Below, piece by piece: positions 33,198-41,526 of a DNA stretch of 64,000 nucleotides. Origin of the DNA: UBA3006 sp036746695 (GTDB lineage: Bacteria > Actinomycetota > Acidimicrobiia > Acidimicrobiales > Ilumatobacteraceae); assembly GCA_036746695.1 (NCBI GenBank), contig DAIODP010000001.1:62001-126000 (forward strand). The letters are read 5' to 3'. Numbering within the stretch: position 1 is the first letter of the stretch; each line of letters starts with the position of its first letter. Under the pieces are notes generated by a model. It was not told the origin of the DNA and did not search any database. It saw nothing but the letters and a program-made list of their open reading frames with translations. The position numbers and the translations under genes were made by a program.

Positions 33198-35792
33198 ATG
33201 GTGGAAACGACTTCGAGGGTTGCTTTTGAGGTAAACGGCACGCCCGTTACCGTCGGCTCACACCACCCCCATTTGTTAGCCGCGCTGCGTGAGGAACTCA
33301 ACATCACCTCGCCAAAAGATGGCTGTTCGCCGAGCGGCCAATGCGGCTGCTGCACAGTCATGGTCAATGGCAAAGCCGTTGTCAGTTGCCAAACGCCGTT
33401 AGAAAAAGTTGACGGCGGAACTGTCGTAACACTTGAAGGAATTGACCAAACCGAGCGAGATAGATATTCGCAGGCATTTGCAGCGTGCGGTGGTCTGCAA
33501 TGTGGGTTTTGTATTCCGGGAATAGTTGTCAGAGCGAAAGCACAGGTTGACAAAAAGGGTTCGTCGTTAAAGCGCGAAGACATGGCTCGACATCTTGGCG
33601 CGCATCTTTGTCGCTGCACTGGATATGTGAAGATTCTTGATGCAATTGAGATGGTTGCCCAAGACGTAACGCCGGTTCTAGTTAAAACAGGAGGCGTAGG
33701 TTCGCGCAGCGTTAAGTATGAAGCCGAGGCTCTAGCGCTAGGCGACCGCGGCTATGTAGATGACATTCGCGTAGACGGAATGCTTCACGCAGCATTGCAT
33801 TTCACTGCTCATACACGTGCGAATGTGGTCGATATCAATGTTGATATCGCACGCAAAGCACCTGGCGTAACCGCGATTTACACCGCCGCAGACATTCCAG
33901 GCGAACTGATGGTTGGAATTATCTACAAAGACTGGCCCGTAATGATTCCTGTTGGTGGTCGTACATCGTATGCCGGCGATGTTTTGGCAATTGTTGTCGC
34001 CGACACCAGGCAGAATGCACGAGATGCAGCGAAGTTGATCCAGGTGAACTACGACGTTCTCAAACCGTTTACCGACCCCGATGTTGCCCTGGCTAGCAGT
34101 GATCCAGCAGTTTGGAAGACTACGTCAAACACCCTCAGCGAAAGCCGATATCAACGCGGCGACGTTGATTCGATCTTTGCAACCGCTGCGCACGTTGTTG
34201 AGGAAACTTTCACAACGCAGCGCATCGAACATGCTTTTCTTGAGCCAGAGAGCACCCTTGCAGTTCCATCGGTAGATGGTCAACGATTGCACGTGTATTC
34301 CGGAGGCCAAGGTATTTGGGATGACAGAAACGACATCGCTCGAATGCTCGGCGTTGATAATGAGCACATAACGGTTGAATTGATCACCAACGGCGGCGCA
34401 TTCGGCGGCAAAGAAGACATGAGCAACCAAGCCCATGCTTCACTTTGCGCATGGTTGCTTAAGCAACCTGTGAAGTGCACGCTCTCCCGCGAAGAGTCAC
34501 TGCTGATGCATGCAAAACGACACCCGATTCGGATGCATTACAAGGCTGGGTCCGATGCAGAGGGCAAACTTGTCGCACTCCGTGTGCGCGCCGTCGGCGA
34601 TAGCGGTGCCTACGCAAGCGTCGGTATGAAGGTTCTAGAGCGGATGGCTGGCCATGCCAGCGGCCCTTACCAAGTGCCCAACATCGACGTAGAAGCCATC
34701 GCTGTTCGGACGAACAATCCCGTGTGTGGTGCTTTCCGTGGTTTCGGTGCCAACCAGGCGCAGTTCGCCATGGAAGGAATCATGGACCGTCTTGCTACAA
34801 GCGTTGGCATTGACGGTTGGACGATTCGACAACGCAACGTCATCATGCCCGGTCAAGTGTGGGGGCCAGGGCAAATCATGGATGATGGTTGCTTGGGCGC
34901 TTCCGAATGCCTCAATGCGATAAAGCCCCACTACGAGGCTGCAGTGCAAAGCGGAAAGGCCGTTGGTCTTGGGCTTGGTCTGAAAAACAGCGGTCTAGGT
35001 AACGGTTTCAAAGAGATCACAAGGGCTGTCATTCGATTCATGGAAAATGGCCGAATTGAGGTTCGCCATGGATGGACCGAAATGGGTCAAGGCATCAACA
35101 CCGTTGCATTGCAAGTTGCAGTGCAAGAGCTCGGTATCGACCCAGACAAAGTTGACGTCATCGTGGACACGACCAGAGAGCTTGGGCTTGGCCAAACCAC
35201 CGGCTCACGAGGAACGCTTATGGGCGCAGGCGCAGTAAAGGCGGCTTGCGAAGCTGCCCGTGCGGCCAACAATGCAATAGGCGTCGATCACTGTGGCGAG
35301 TATCGAGTTGATTGGACGACAAAGCTTGGTGAACCTGGTGTCGAGAATCCGATTATTCACTCAACTTTTGGTTACGCCGCACAAATGGTTGTATGCGATC
35401 GAGCCACTGGGAAGATTGAGCGAGTACTTGCGGCTCACGACGTTGGACGTGCTGTGAACCCACAGCTTTGTGAAGGACAGATTGAAGGAAGCGTTCACAT
35501 GGGCCTGGGTTATGCGCTCTCGGAAAACTTCCCCCATGACCCCGAGACCGGATTCCCAACAAACATGACCTTGAGATCACTGGGTATATTGCGCGCCAAA
35601 GACGTGCCCCAAATTGACGTGATTCTTGTCGAGTCTCCCCAACCAAATTCACCATACGGAATTAAGGGTGTCGGCGAAATTGGTTTGGTGCCGACAGCCG
35701 GTGCGGTAGCTGAAGCTTTACGACAGTTCGACGGCCAGTGGAGAAATCGACTGCCAATGCGGTCGACGACCGAAGACGCATCAGAGGAGTAG
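33198..35792 (+). CDS. Molybdenum hydroxylase with fused 2Fe-2S and Mo-cofactor domains
   Basis: A xanthine-dehydrogenase-family enzyme (864 aa) joining two [2Fe-2S] domains to the Mo-binding domain in one chain, without an FAD domain. Fe-S cysteines lie in DGCSPSGQCGCCTV (about 41-54) and CGGLQCGFCIPG to LCRCTG (about 97-140). The Mo part has GGAFGGKEDM, CGAFRGFG (near 510), GQTTGSRGT and the catalytic Glu in GIKGVGEIG. This architecture matches the fused hydroxylases grouped with SsnA in purine-degrading clusters (XdhD/Se-dependent type). No in-frame UGA is present. The FAD subunit at 37904 could be its electron acceptor. Likely hydroxylates a purine or other N-heterocycle; substrate is inferred. 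Confidence 0.9.
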   Translation: MVETTSRVAFEVNGTPVTVGSHHPHLLAALREELNITSPKDGCSPSGQCGCCTVMVNGKAVVSCQTPLEKVDGGTVVTLEGIDQTERDRYSQAFAACGGLQCGFCIPGIVVRAKAQVDKKGSSLKREDMARHLGAHLCRCTGYVKILDAIEMVAQDVTPVLVKTGGVGSRSVKYEAEALALGDRGYVDDIRVDGMLHAALHFTAHTRANVVDINVDIARKAPGVTAIYTAADIPGELMVGIIYKDWPVMIPVGGRTSYAGDVLAIVVADTRQNARDAAKLIQVNYDVLKPFTDPDVALASSDPAVWKTTSNTLSESRYQRGDVDSIFATAAHVVEETFTTQRIEHAFLEPESTLAVPSVDGQRLHVYSGGQGIWDDRNDIARMLGVDNEHITVELITNGGAFGGKEDMSNQAHASLCAWLLKQPVKCTLSREESLLMHAKRHPIRMHYKAGSDAEGKLVALRVRAVGDSGAYASVGMKVLERMAGHASGPYQVPNIDVEAIAVRTNNPVCGAFRGFGANQAQFAMEGIMDRLATSVGIDGWTIRQRNVIMPGQVWGPGQIMDDGCLGASECLNAIKPHYEAAVQSGKAVGLGLGLKNSGLGNGFKEITRAVIRFMENGRIEVRHGWTEMGQGINTVALQVAVQELGIDPDKVDVIVDTTRELGLGQTTGSRGTLMGAGAVKAACEAARAANNAIGVDHCGEYRVDWTTKLGEPGVENPIIHSTFGYAAQMVVCDRATGKIERVLAAHDVGRAVNPQLCEGQIEGSVHMGLGYALSENFPHDPETGFPTNMTLRSLGILRAKDVPQIDVILVESPQPNSPYGIKGVGEIGLVPTAGAVAEALRQFDGQWRNRLPMRSTTEDASEE

Positions 35793-35796
35793 GTTC

Positions 35797-36861
35797 GTGT
35801 CCAACCGCACGCCCGGGCTCGTTTGCGCACATCATCATTTGTATTCGACACTTGCCCGTGGGATGCCCGCACCGCCATCCGCACCAACAGATTTCATATC
35901 CACATTGCGACAGGTGTGGTGGCGACTCGACGCCCAATTAGATTCCGAAATGCTTTACTGGTCTGCCGCACTCGGTGCCGCAGAGGCGCTCATGAGCGGC
36001 ACAACATCGATTATCGACCATCACGAATCCCCCAACTTCATCGAGGGTTCGCTCGATGTGATTGCCAAGGCTTGCGCCGACATGGGGGTGCGCGTCAATA
36101 CCTGCTTCGGCGCAACCGATCGCTGGACCGACAACGGGACTTTGGTCGATTCTGTTGACCCCGATTCAAAAATGACGAGTGCCGCCAAACGGGCGCTCGA
36201 CGAATGTGATCGTTATCTCTCAAATGGCGGCCGCGGAATGGTCGGATTGCATGCAGCGTTCACGTGCTCCGACGAGACGCTAGAGGCCGCAACGGATCTG
36301 GCAAAGAAACACACCGTCGGAGTGCACATTCATGTCGCCGAAGGCGAGGACGACAAAAACGCTGGAAAACGACTCGAGTCGATTGCCTCCGACGACTGGC
36401 TACTGGTGCATTGTGTTCTGCTCGATCGGCAACTCAAGGGTCGCATCGTTCACAACCCGCGATCAAACATGAACAATAGCGTTGGCTATTCAGCACCTTC
36501 GCGACGAAATAACACGACGCTTCTCGGCACCGACGGCATAGGCAGCGACATGTTGGAGGAATTCCGACTGGCCTACGCTCGCTTACGCGAATTCGATATC
36601 AAGGAGAACCCCACAACCGCCTGGTCGTGGTTGGAAAATGGCTATCACTACTTTCCCGAAGCGCGCGAGGATGTTGTCGTTTGGTCGTACGACGCTGTTG
36701 ATGATCCTTGGAAACTTGCGTACACAACGGGAGTACACCCAGTTGAGGTAATCGTCGATGGGAAAACTGTTTTGAAAAACGGCGAGCCCACAAACTTCGA
36801 TATTCAAGAGGTTCGACGCAAAGCTTCCGAACAAGCAAAAAGACTTCACGAAAGGCTCTAA
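35797..36861 (+). CDS. ssnA: SsnA-like amidohydrolase, short N-terminus
   Basis: An amidohydrolase-superfamily protein (354 aa) of the SsnA/aminohydrolase group. It has GLVCAHHHLYSTLARGMPAP with the HxH metal ligands, IDHHESPNFIEGSLD, VGLHAAFTCSDET, VHIHVAEGEDD, LLVHCVLL and LLGTDGIGSDM. The chain starts directly at the HHH motif: the first about 60 residues of the usual beta-sandwich (SsnA is about 440 aa) are missing. The GTG start at 35797 is four bases after the Mo-hydroxylase stop, so no room exists for a longer coding start without overlap. The C-terminal sandwich strand (VIVDGKTVLKNGEPT) is present. Probably a deaminase or ring amidohydrolase for the hydroxylated heterocycle. Confidence 0.85.
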   Translation: MSNRTPGLVCAHHHLYSTLARGMPAPPSAPTDFISTLRQVWWRLDAQLDSEMLYWSAALGAAEALMSGTTSIIDHHESPNFIEGSLDVIAKACADMGVRVNTCFGATDRWTDNGTLVDSVDPDSKMTSAAKRALDECDRYLSNGGRGMVGLHAAFTCSDETLEAATDLAKKHTVGVHIHVAEGEDDKNAGKRLESIASDDWLLVHCVLLDRQLKGRIVHNPRSNMNNSVGYSAPSRRNNTTLLGTDGIGSDMLEEFRLAYARLREFDIKENPTTAWSWLENGYHYFPEAREDVVVWSYDAVDDPWKLAYTTGVHPVEVIVDGKTVLKNGEPTNFDIQEVRRKASEQAKRLHERL

Positions 36862-36863
36862 CC

Positions 36864-37907
36864 ATGTCGCTACCTTCGCAGGCAATCAATCCAATTACAG
36901 GCAGGGCTCGAGTTGCTATTTACCTCCAAGATGCGCATCGCATTCGTGAAGGAATGGAATTTACTCAGTACGCAGAAAGCAAGGGTTTCGAAGCCGTTTG
37001 GCAGGCGGAAAGCCGACTGGTGCGAGAAGCGACTGTGCCAATGGCCGCCTTTGCTTCGGTGACGAGCACCATCAAGGTGGGTTCGGGTGTTGTCGATTGC
37101 TGGAGCCGCAACCCGGCACGCTTGGCGGCAACTTTTTCTACGCTTGACGACCTTGCGCCAGGGCGAGTAATCCTCGGTATCGGCGCATGGTGGGATCCGT
37201 TAGCACAAAAGGTTGGTATTAGCAGAGCAAAACCTCTCAAAGCCATGCGAGAGATCGTCACAGCAGTTCGCGCACTACTCAACAATGAGAATGTGACGTT
37301 TGACGGCGAGTTCGTAAAGTTTGATGGCATTGAGTTGGACTACGTGTATCAGGATCGTCGCAAGAAGGATGTACCCATTTACATCGGGGCGACCGGCATG
37401 CAGATGATGGAATTGACCGGCGAGATCGCAGATGGTGTGGTGCTCAACTATTTGGTTTCGCCTGATTACAACAAACAAGCAATAGAGGCACTCGGCGCAG
37501 GTGCTGCAAAGGCAAACCGCAACATTGAAGACATCGACAGACCACAGTTGGTTGTTTGCAGCGTTCATGAGGATCGTCAAATTGCACTAAATATGGCGCG
37601 CGAGATGGTCACACAATATCTTGGTCAGCAACCGCACATCATGAAAGCCTCTGGAGTGCCGCAGTCGTTACTTGACAAGGTTGGTGAGATACTCACATGG
37701 CCTGCAACACATGAGCAAGTTACGGCGGCTTCGAAGTTGGTACCAGACGAGATCGTGCAAATGCTTACGGCGTCGGGCACGCCGCAAGAGGCGCGCAAAC
37801 AGGTTCTGCACTACATCGAAAATGGTGCAACCTGCCCAATCTTGTACCCACTCGGTGACGTCAAAGCCATGATCGATACATTCTCGGACTGGGACGGAGT
37901 TTCATGA
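36864..37907 (+). CDS. Luciferase-like (LLM class) flavin/F420-dependent oxidoreductase
   Basis: A TIM-barrel oxidoreductase (347 aa) of the bacterial luciferase/F420-dependent Mer-like family. The N-terminal AIYLQDAHRIREGMEFTQYAE and VWQAESR segments, then VGSGVVDCWSRNP, GRVILGIGAWWDP and the PIYIGATGMQMMELTGEIADGVVLNYL block, are typical of F420-linked members. It starts two bases after ssnA and overlaps the FAD subunit gene as ATGA. Within this operon it could oxidise or open a nitrogen ring, as the LLM enzyme RutA does for uracil, but sequence similarity to RutA was not recognised. Confidence 0.85.
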   Translation: MSLPSQAINPITGRARVAIYLQDAHRIREGMEFTQYAESKGFEAVWQAESRLVREATVPMAAFASVTSTIKVGSGVVDCWSRNPARLAATFSTLDDLAPGRVILGIGAWWDPLAQKVGISRAKPLKAMREIVTAVRALLNNENVTFDGEFVKFDGIELDYVYQDRRKKDVPIYIGATGMQMMELTGEIADGVVLNYLVSPDYNKQAIEALGAGAAKANRNIEDIDRPQLVVCSVHEDRQIALNMAREMVTQYLGQQPHIMKASGVPQSLLDKVGEILTWPATHEQVTAASKLVPDEIVQMLTASGTPQEARKQVLHYIENGATCPILYPLGDVKAMIDTFSDWDGVS

Positions 37908-38749
37908 CCGTAACCGTCGCAACCAATCTTGCCGATGCATTAGCGGCTCTTCGAGCAACACCCGATGCACGCCTACTTCAAGGCGGCACTGACACCATGG
38001 TTGAAATCAATTTCAACCACTACAAGCCCGAACACATTGTTGCGTTGCGCAAAGTGCAAGAGTTGCGAAGCTTTTCAATACAAGACGAGAAAGGCCTAAT
38101 ATTCATCGGTTCGGGAATCCCGTATCAGACGCTGGAAAATGACCCGTTCCTCACGCTGCTGCCCGCCTTGGCTCAAGCATCTCGCACAGTCGGATCACCG
38201 CAAATTCGAGCCGCTGGGTCTCTCGGTGGCAATCTCGGCACATGCTCCCCTGCTGGCGATGGTTTGCCGGTGTTGTCCGCGCTCGACGCCACTGTCCATC
38301 TTCAATCTGTTGATACCAGTCGTGATGTTCTCATTCACGACTTCATGGTGGGGGTGAAGAGGAATACCCGTAAGCCCGATGAGATAATCACGGGAGTCAC
38401 TGTTCCCATTTTGCGAGGCTTTCAGGGCTACTCAAAAGTAGGCGTGCGTAACGCCATGGTCATCTCGGTTGCATCGGCCTGTCTCGCAATAGACGCGTCG
38501 CAGTCTCAGGTTCGCTTGGCCCTCGGGGCTGTGGGCCCGACGATTATCCGATGCCGAGACAGCGAACAATGGCTGGCTGAACAAGTTGACATTTCGGTAT
38601 CGAAATTCTCGGCAGAAATCGCAAAAGAGTTCGGTCGTCGGGCCGCACTTGAGGCGCGTCCGATCGACGATCATCGCTCCACCGCAGAATATCGCAAACA
38701 TGCAATTTCGGTTCTGGCAGAACGACTACTACTAAAGGCCAACTCATGA
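37904..38749 (+). CDS. FAD-binding subunit of molybdenum hydroxylase (XdhB/CutM type)
   Basis: The FAD-carrying medium subunit (281 aa) that passes electrons from the Fe-S subunit to the final acceptor. The FAD loop LLQGGTDTMVEINF is near residue 27, and QIRAAGSLGGNLGTCSPAGDGLPVL (about 101-125) holds the second flavin motif. A CO dehydrogenase flavoprotein C-terminal domain follows from about 175. ATG at 37904 overlaps the LLM gene as ATGA; the stop overlaps the 2Fe-2S gene as ATGA. It likely serves the 38746/39255 enzyme and perhaps the fused one as well. Confidence 0.93.
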   Translation: MTVTVATNLADALAALRATPDARLLQGGTDTMVEINFNHYKPEHIVALRKVQELRSFSIQDEKGLIFIGSGIPYQTLENDPFLTLLPALAQASRTVGSPQIRAAGSLGGNLGTCSPAGDGLPVLSALDATVHLQSVDTSRDVLIHDFMVGVKRNTRKPDEIITGVTVPILRGFQGYSKVGVRNAMVISVASACLAIDASQSQVRLALGAVGPTIIRCRDSEQWLAEQVDISVSKFSAEIAKEFGRRAALEARPIDDHRSTAEYRKHAISVLAERLLLKANS

Positions 38750-39255
38750 CCGCAGAACATCAGATGTACACGTTGAACGTCAATGGAACAGAACGTCCAG
38801 TGAAAGACTCCTGGATTGGCGAAAGCCTCTTATACGTGCTTCGTGAACGACTGGATCTGCCCGGATCGAAAGGCGCATGCGAGCAAGGCGAATGTGGCAG
38901 TTGCACTGTTCTTCTGGACGGCGACGCCGTTTGTTCGTGTTTGGTAATGGCTGCCACTGCTATTGATTCCACGATTACAACGGTCGAGGGACTGCTGGCC
39001 GACACAGTGATTGGCGATACAGCACGAACTATTTCCGACGTGCAAGCGGCCTTTGTCACCGAAGGTGCAGTGCAATGCGGTTTTTGCACCCCTGGACTGA
39101 TTGTCGCCGTGCATCACCTTCTTGAACAAAACCCTTCACCGAGCGACATCGAAGTAAAGGAGGCAATCTCAGGAAACATTTGCCGATGCACGGGCTATGG
39201 ACGAATCTTTGCAGCCGTTAATGCTGTCATTGAAACTCGGGAGAAGAGCAAATAA
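38746..39255 (+). CDS. 2Fe-2S subunit of molybdenum hydroxylase
   Basis: The small iron-sulfur subunit (169 aa). The plant-ferredoxin-like cluster cysteines lie in GACEQGECGSCTVLLDGDAVCSCL (about 43-66). The second cluster is in GAVQCGFCTPGLIV and ISGNICRCTGYGRIF (about 105-155). Length is standard. The start overlaps the FAD subunit (ATGA) and the stop overlaps the large subunit (TAATG), giving a medium-small-large order like coxMSL. Confidence 0.95.
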   Translation: MTAEHQMYTLNVNGTERPVKDSWIGESLLYVLRERLDLPGSKGACEQGECGSCTVLLDGDAVCSCLVMAATAIDSTITTVEGLLADTVIGDTARTISDVQAAFVTEGAVQCGFCTPGLIVAVHHLLEQNPSPSDIEVKEAISGNICRCTGYGRIFAAVNAVIETREKSK

Positions 39256-41522
39256 TGACTGCAAAAACATCAACGAGGAGCCGCGACGTTCTGGGAACGA
39301 GTGCCCTACGACCGGATGGTGTCGCAAAGGTAACAGGAGAATTTTCCTTCTCATCGGACATGCGTGCCGAAAACATGCTGTGGGGCGCAACACTTCGATC
39401 TCCACACCCATACGCTCGAATCAAATCAATCGATACCACGAAGGCTCTTCTCATCGCAGGAGTACACGCGATTATCACAGCCGAAGACGTGCCCGGAAAA
39501 CTGACATACGGACTGATTTCAAGCGACCAACCAGTATTTGCGAAAGATGTAGTTCGTTACATGGGCGAGCCAGTCGCCGCAGTTGCCGCAGATCATCCCG
39601 AAACATGCAGACGTGCGCTTGCAGCAATCGTTGTTGAGTACGAGGTATTGACCCCATTGGTCGATGCCGAATTAGCAATTCTCCCGAATACTCCACCAAT
39701 TCATCCGGATGGCAACCTGATTCGACATCAACGCATCGTTCATGGTGATTCGAATGCAACTGGTGACATCGTCGTGGAAAGCAATTACACAATTGGCATG
39801 CAGGATCAGGCCTTTCTCGGCCTTGAGGCAGCCATGGCCTTCCCCGATCCAGGCGCTCAGGGCGTGGAACTGCACATCGCGACGCAGTGGCTGCACGAAG
39901 ACCGCGGACAGATAGCTGCCTGTCTCAACCTTCCAGAAGACAATGTTCGCCTCGTTCTCGGTGGAGTCGGCGGAGCCTTTGGCGCACGCGAAGACATCAG
40001 CCTGCAAGTTCACTGTTGTCTCCTCGCCTTGCGCACTGGCCGACCGATCAAGATGCAATACAGCCGCGAGGAAAGCTTCTTCGGGCACGTGCATCGTCAT
40101 CCCGCAACCATCTGGATGCGTCACCACGCGAACAAGAACGGAAAGATCGTCAAGATTGAAGCGCGCATGGTCTTTGACGGCGGCGCTTACACCAGCACCT
40201 CTCCTGCGGTGCTCATCAATGGCATTACGCACACTCAAGGCCCATATCAATGCGACAATGCCGTAGTCGACGGATACGCAGTTCGGACCAACAACCCACC
40301 GTGTGGAGCAATGCGAGGATTCGGCGTAGTGCAGGCTTGTTTTGCACACGAAGGACAAATGGACAAGATTGCGGAGGCTTGTGGCTTATCGCCAGTTGAG
40401 GTCAGGCTGATCAATGCCATGCACACAGGCGACAAGATCATTACCGGTCAGATAATGGAAAGTGTTGCCCCAGTCGAGCGATGCATCCGAGAAACTGATG
40501 CCATTCCCCTTCCACCTTCTATGCCGGATCTTGTTGATGCCCTTGAACTACCAGGTGGCAGCGGCCTAACAGCAGAACGCAAGAACATTGTGCGCGGCAT
40601 CGGGTGGGGTGTTTCGATGAAGAACCTTATGTACAGCGAGGGCTTCGATGATTACGCAACGGCTCGCTGCACCCTCACAAATGGCATTGCCTCGCTCAAG
40701 TTTGCTACGTCCGAAGTAGGACAGGGTTTCGTTACCCTCGCTCCACAAATAGCGCGAAGCGTTCTTGGTGTTGATCAGGTTGTGCAGGAAGTTTCCGACA
40801 CCCAGATTGGTTCGGCAGGCTCGACATCGGCGTCCAGGCAAACCTGGATGAGCGGTGGAGCAGTTGACGGGGCATGCCGCCTTGTACGCGAAAGAATGTT
40901 TGAGCTCGTAGGAAAACTGCACAACATCGACCCAATCCGCTTACTCATTGACGGCACGGATGTCGTTGATTCAATAGGCGACTTCCGTATCAGCGTCGTG
41001 GAAGCAACAGAAGGAGTGACAATTTCGGAGACGTTCGAACATCATCACCGCAAAACCGAAGACCTCGATGAGAATGGTCAGGGAAACTGTCACGTCGCAT
41101 TCGCATTTGTCGCGCACCGGGCCGTTGTGGACGTGGACTGCGAATTAGGGCTTGTCAAGGTGGTACAAATAGCCACGGCACAAGACGTAGGCAAAGTGTT
41201 GAACCCTCTCAGCGCACTTGGCCAGCTTGAAGGAGGCATCGCGCAAGGCTTAGGTCTAGCAGTGATGGAAGAGATCGTGCTTGAAAACGGCAAGGTAAAG
41301 AACCCCAGTTTCACCGACTACTTGCTGCCGACCGCGCTCGATGCCCCATCAGTTGTTGCGGTGATGATTGAGGAACCCGAGCCCCAAGCACCGCTAGGCG
41401 CAAAGGGCATCGGCGAGCCTCCATGCATTTCTGTAACTCCAGCCATTGTCGCCGCCATTCGGGCAGCAACCGGCAAGGCTCTCCTGCGTGTCCCTGTAAG
41501 ACCGCAGGATATTTGCCTATAA
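39255..41522 (+). CDS. Mo-cofactor-binding large subunit of molybdenum hydroxylase
   Basis: The catalytic subunit (755 aa) of a three-subunit xanthine-dehydrogenase-family enzyme. Landmarks are TGEFSFSSDM, GGVGGAFGAREDI, the substrate-pocket region PPCGAMRGFG (near 350), GQGFVTLAPQIARS, and the catalytic Glu in LGAKGIGEPP (near 718). The loop lacks the AYRCSFR or AYRGAGR signatures of CO dehydrogenases, so an aldehyde, purine or other heterocycle is more likely. It ends four bases before the convergent DEAD-box gene stop. Last gene of the operon. Confidence 0.93.
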   Translation: MTAKTSTRSRDVLGTSALRPDGVAKVTGEFSFSSDMRAENMLWGATLRSPHPYARIKSIDTTKALLIAGVHAIITAEDVPGKLTYGLISSDQPVFAKDVVRYMGEPVAAVAADHPETCRRALAAIVVEYEVLTPLVDAELAILPNTPPIHPDGNLIRHQRIVHGDSNATGDIVVESNYTIGMQDQAFLGLEAAMAFPDPGAQGVELHIATQWLHEDRGQIAACLNLPEDNVRLVLGGVGGAFGAREDISLQVHCCLLALRTGRPIKMQYSREESFFGHVHRHPATIWMRHHANKNGKIVKIEARMVFDGGAYTSTSPAVLINGITHTQGPYQCDNAVVDGYAVRTNNPPCGAMRGFGVVQACFAHEGQMDKIAEACGLSPVEVRLINAMHTGDKIITGQIMESVAPVERCIRETDAIPLPPSMPDLVDALELPGGSGLTAERKNIVRGIGWGVSMKNLMYSEGFDDYATARCTLTNGIASLKFATSEVGQGFVTLAPQIARSVLGVDQVVQEVSDTQIGSAGSTSASRQTWMSGGAVDGACRLVRERMFELVGKLHNIDPIRLLIDGTDVVDSIGDFRISVVEATEGVTISETFEHHHRKTEDLDENGQGNCHVAFAFVAHRAVVDVDCELGLVKVVQIATAQDVGKVLNPLSALGQLEGGIAQGLGLAVMEEIVLENGKVKNPSFTDYLLPTALDAPSVVAVMIEEPEPQAPLGAKGIGEPPCISVTPAIVAAIRAATGKALLRVPVRPQDICL

Positions 41523-41526
41523 AACG

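Noticed and set aside
33198..35792. Selenocysteine-containing hydroxylase
   Set aside because: No in-frame UGA occurs and no selenium-insertion genes are in the window; selenium dependence of relatives would come from a labile cofactor ligand, which sequence cannot show.
39672..40358. Minus-strand open frame of 228 codons inside the Mo large subunit
   Set aside because: Fully antisense to a well-conserved gene and shows no family motif; a shadow frame.
37904..41522. Carbon monoxide dehydrogenase (coxMSL) label
   Set aside because: Gene order fits, but the large subunit has PPCGAMRGFG rather than the AYRCSFR or AYRGAGR active-site loops.
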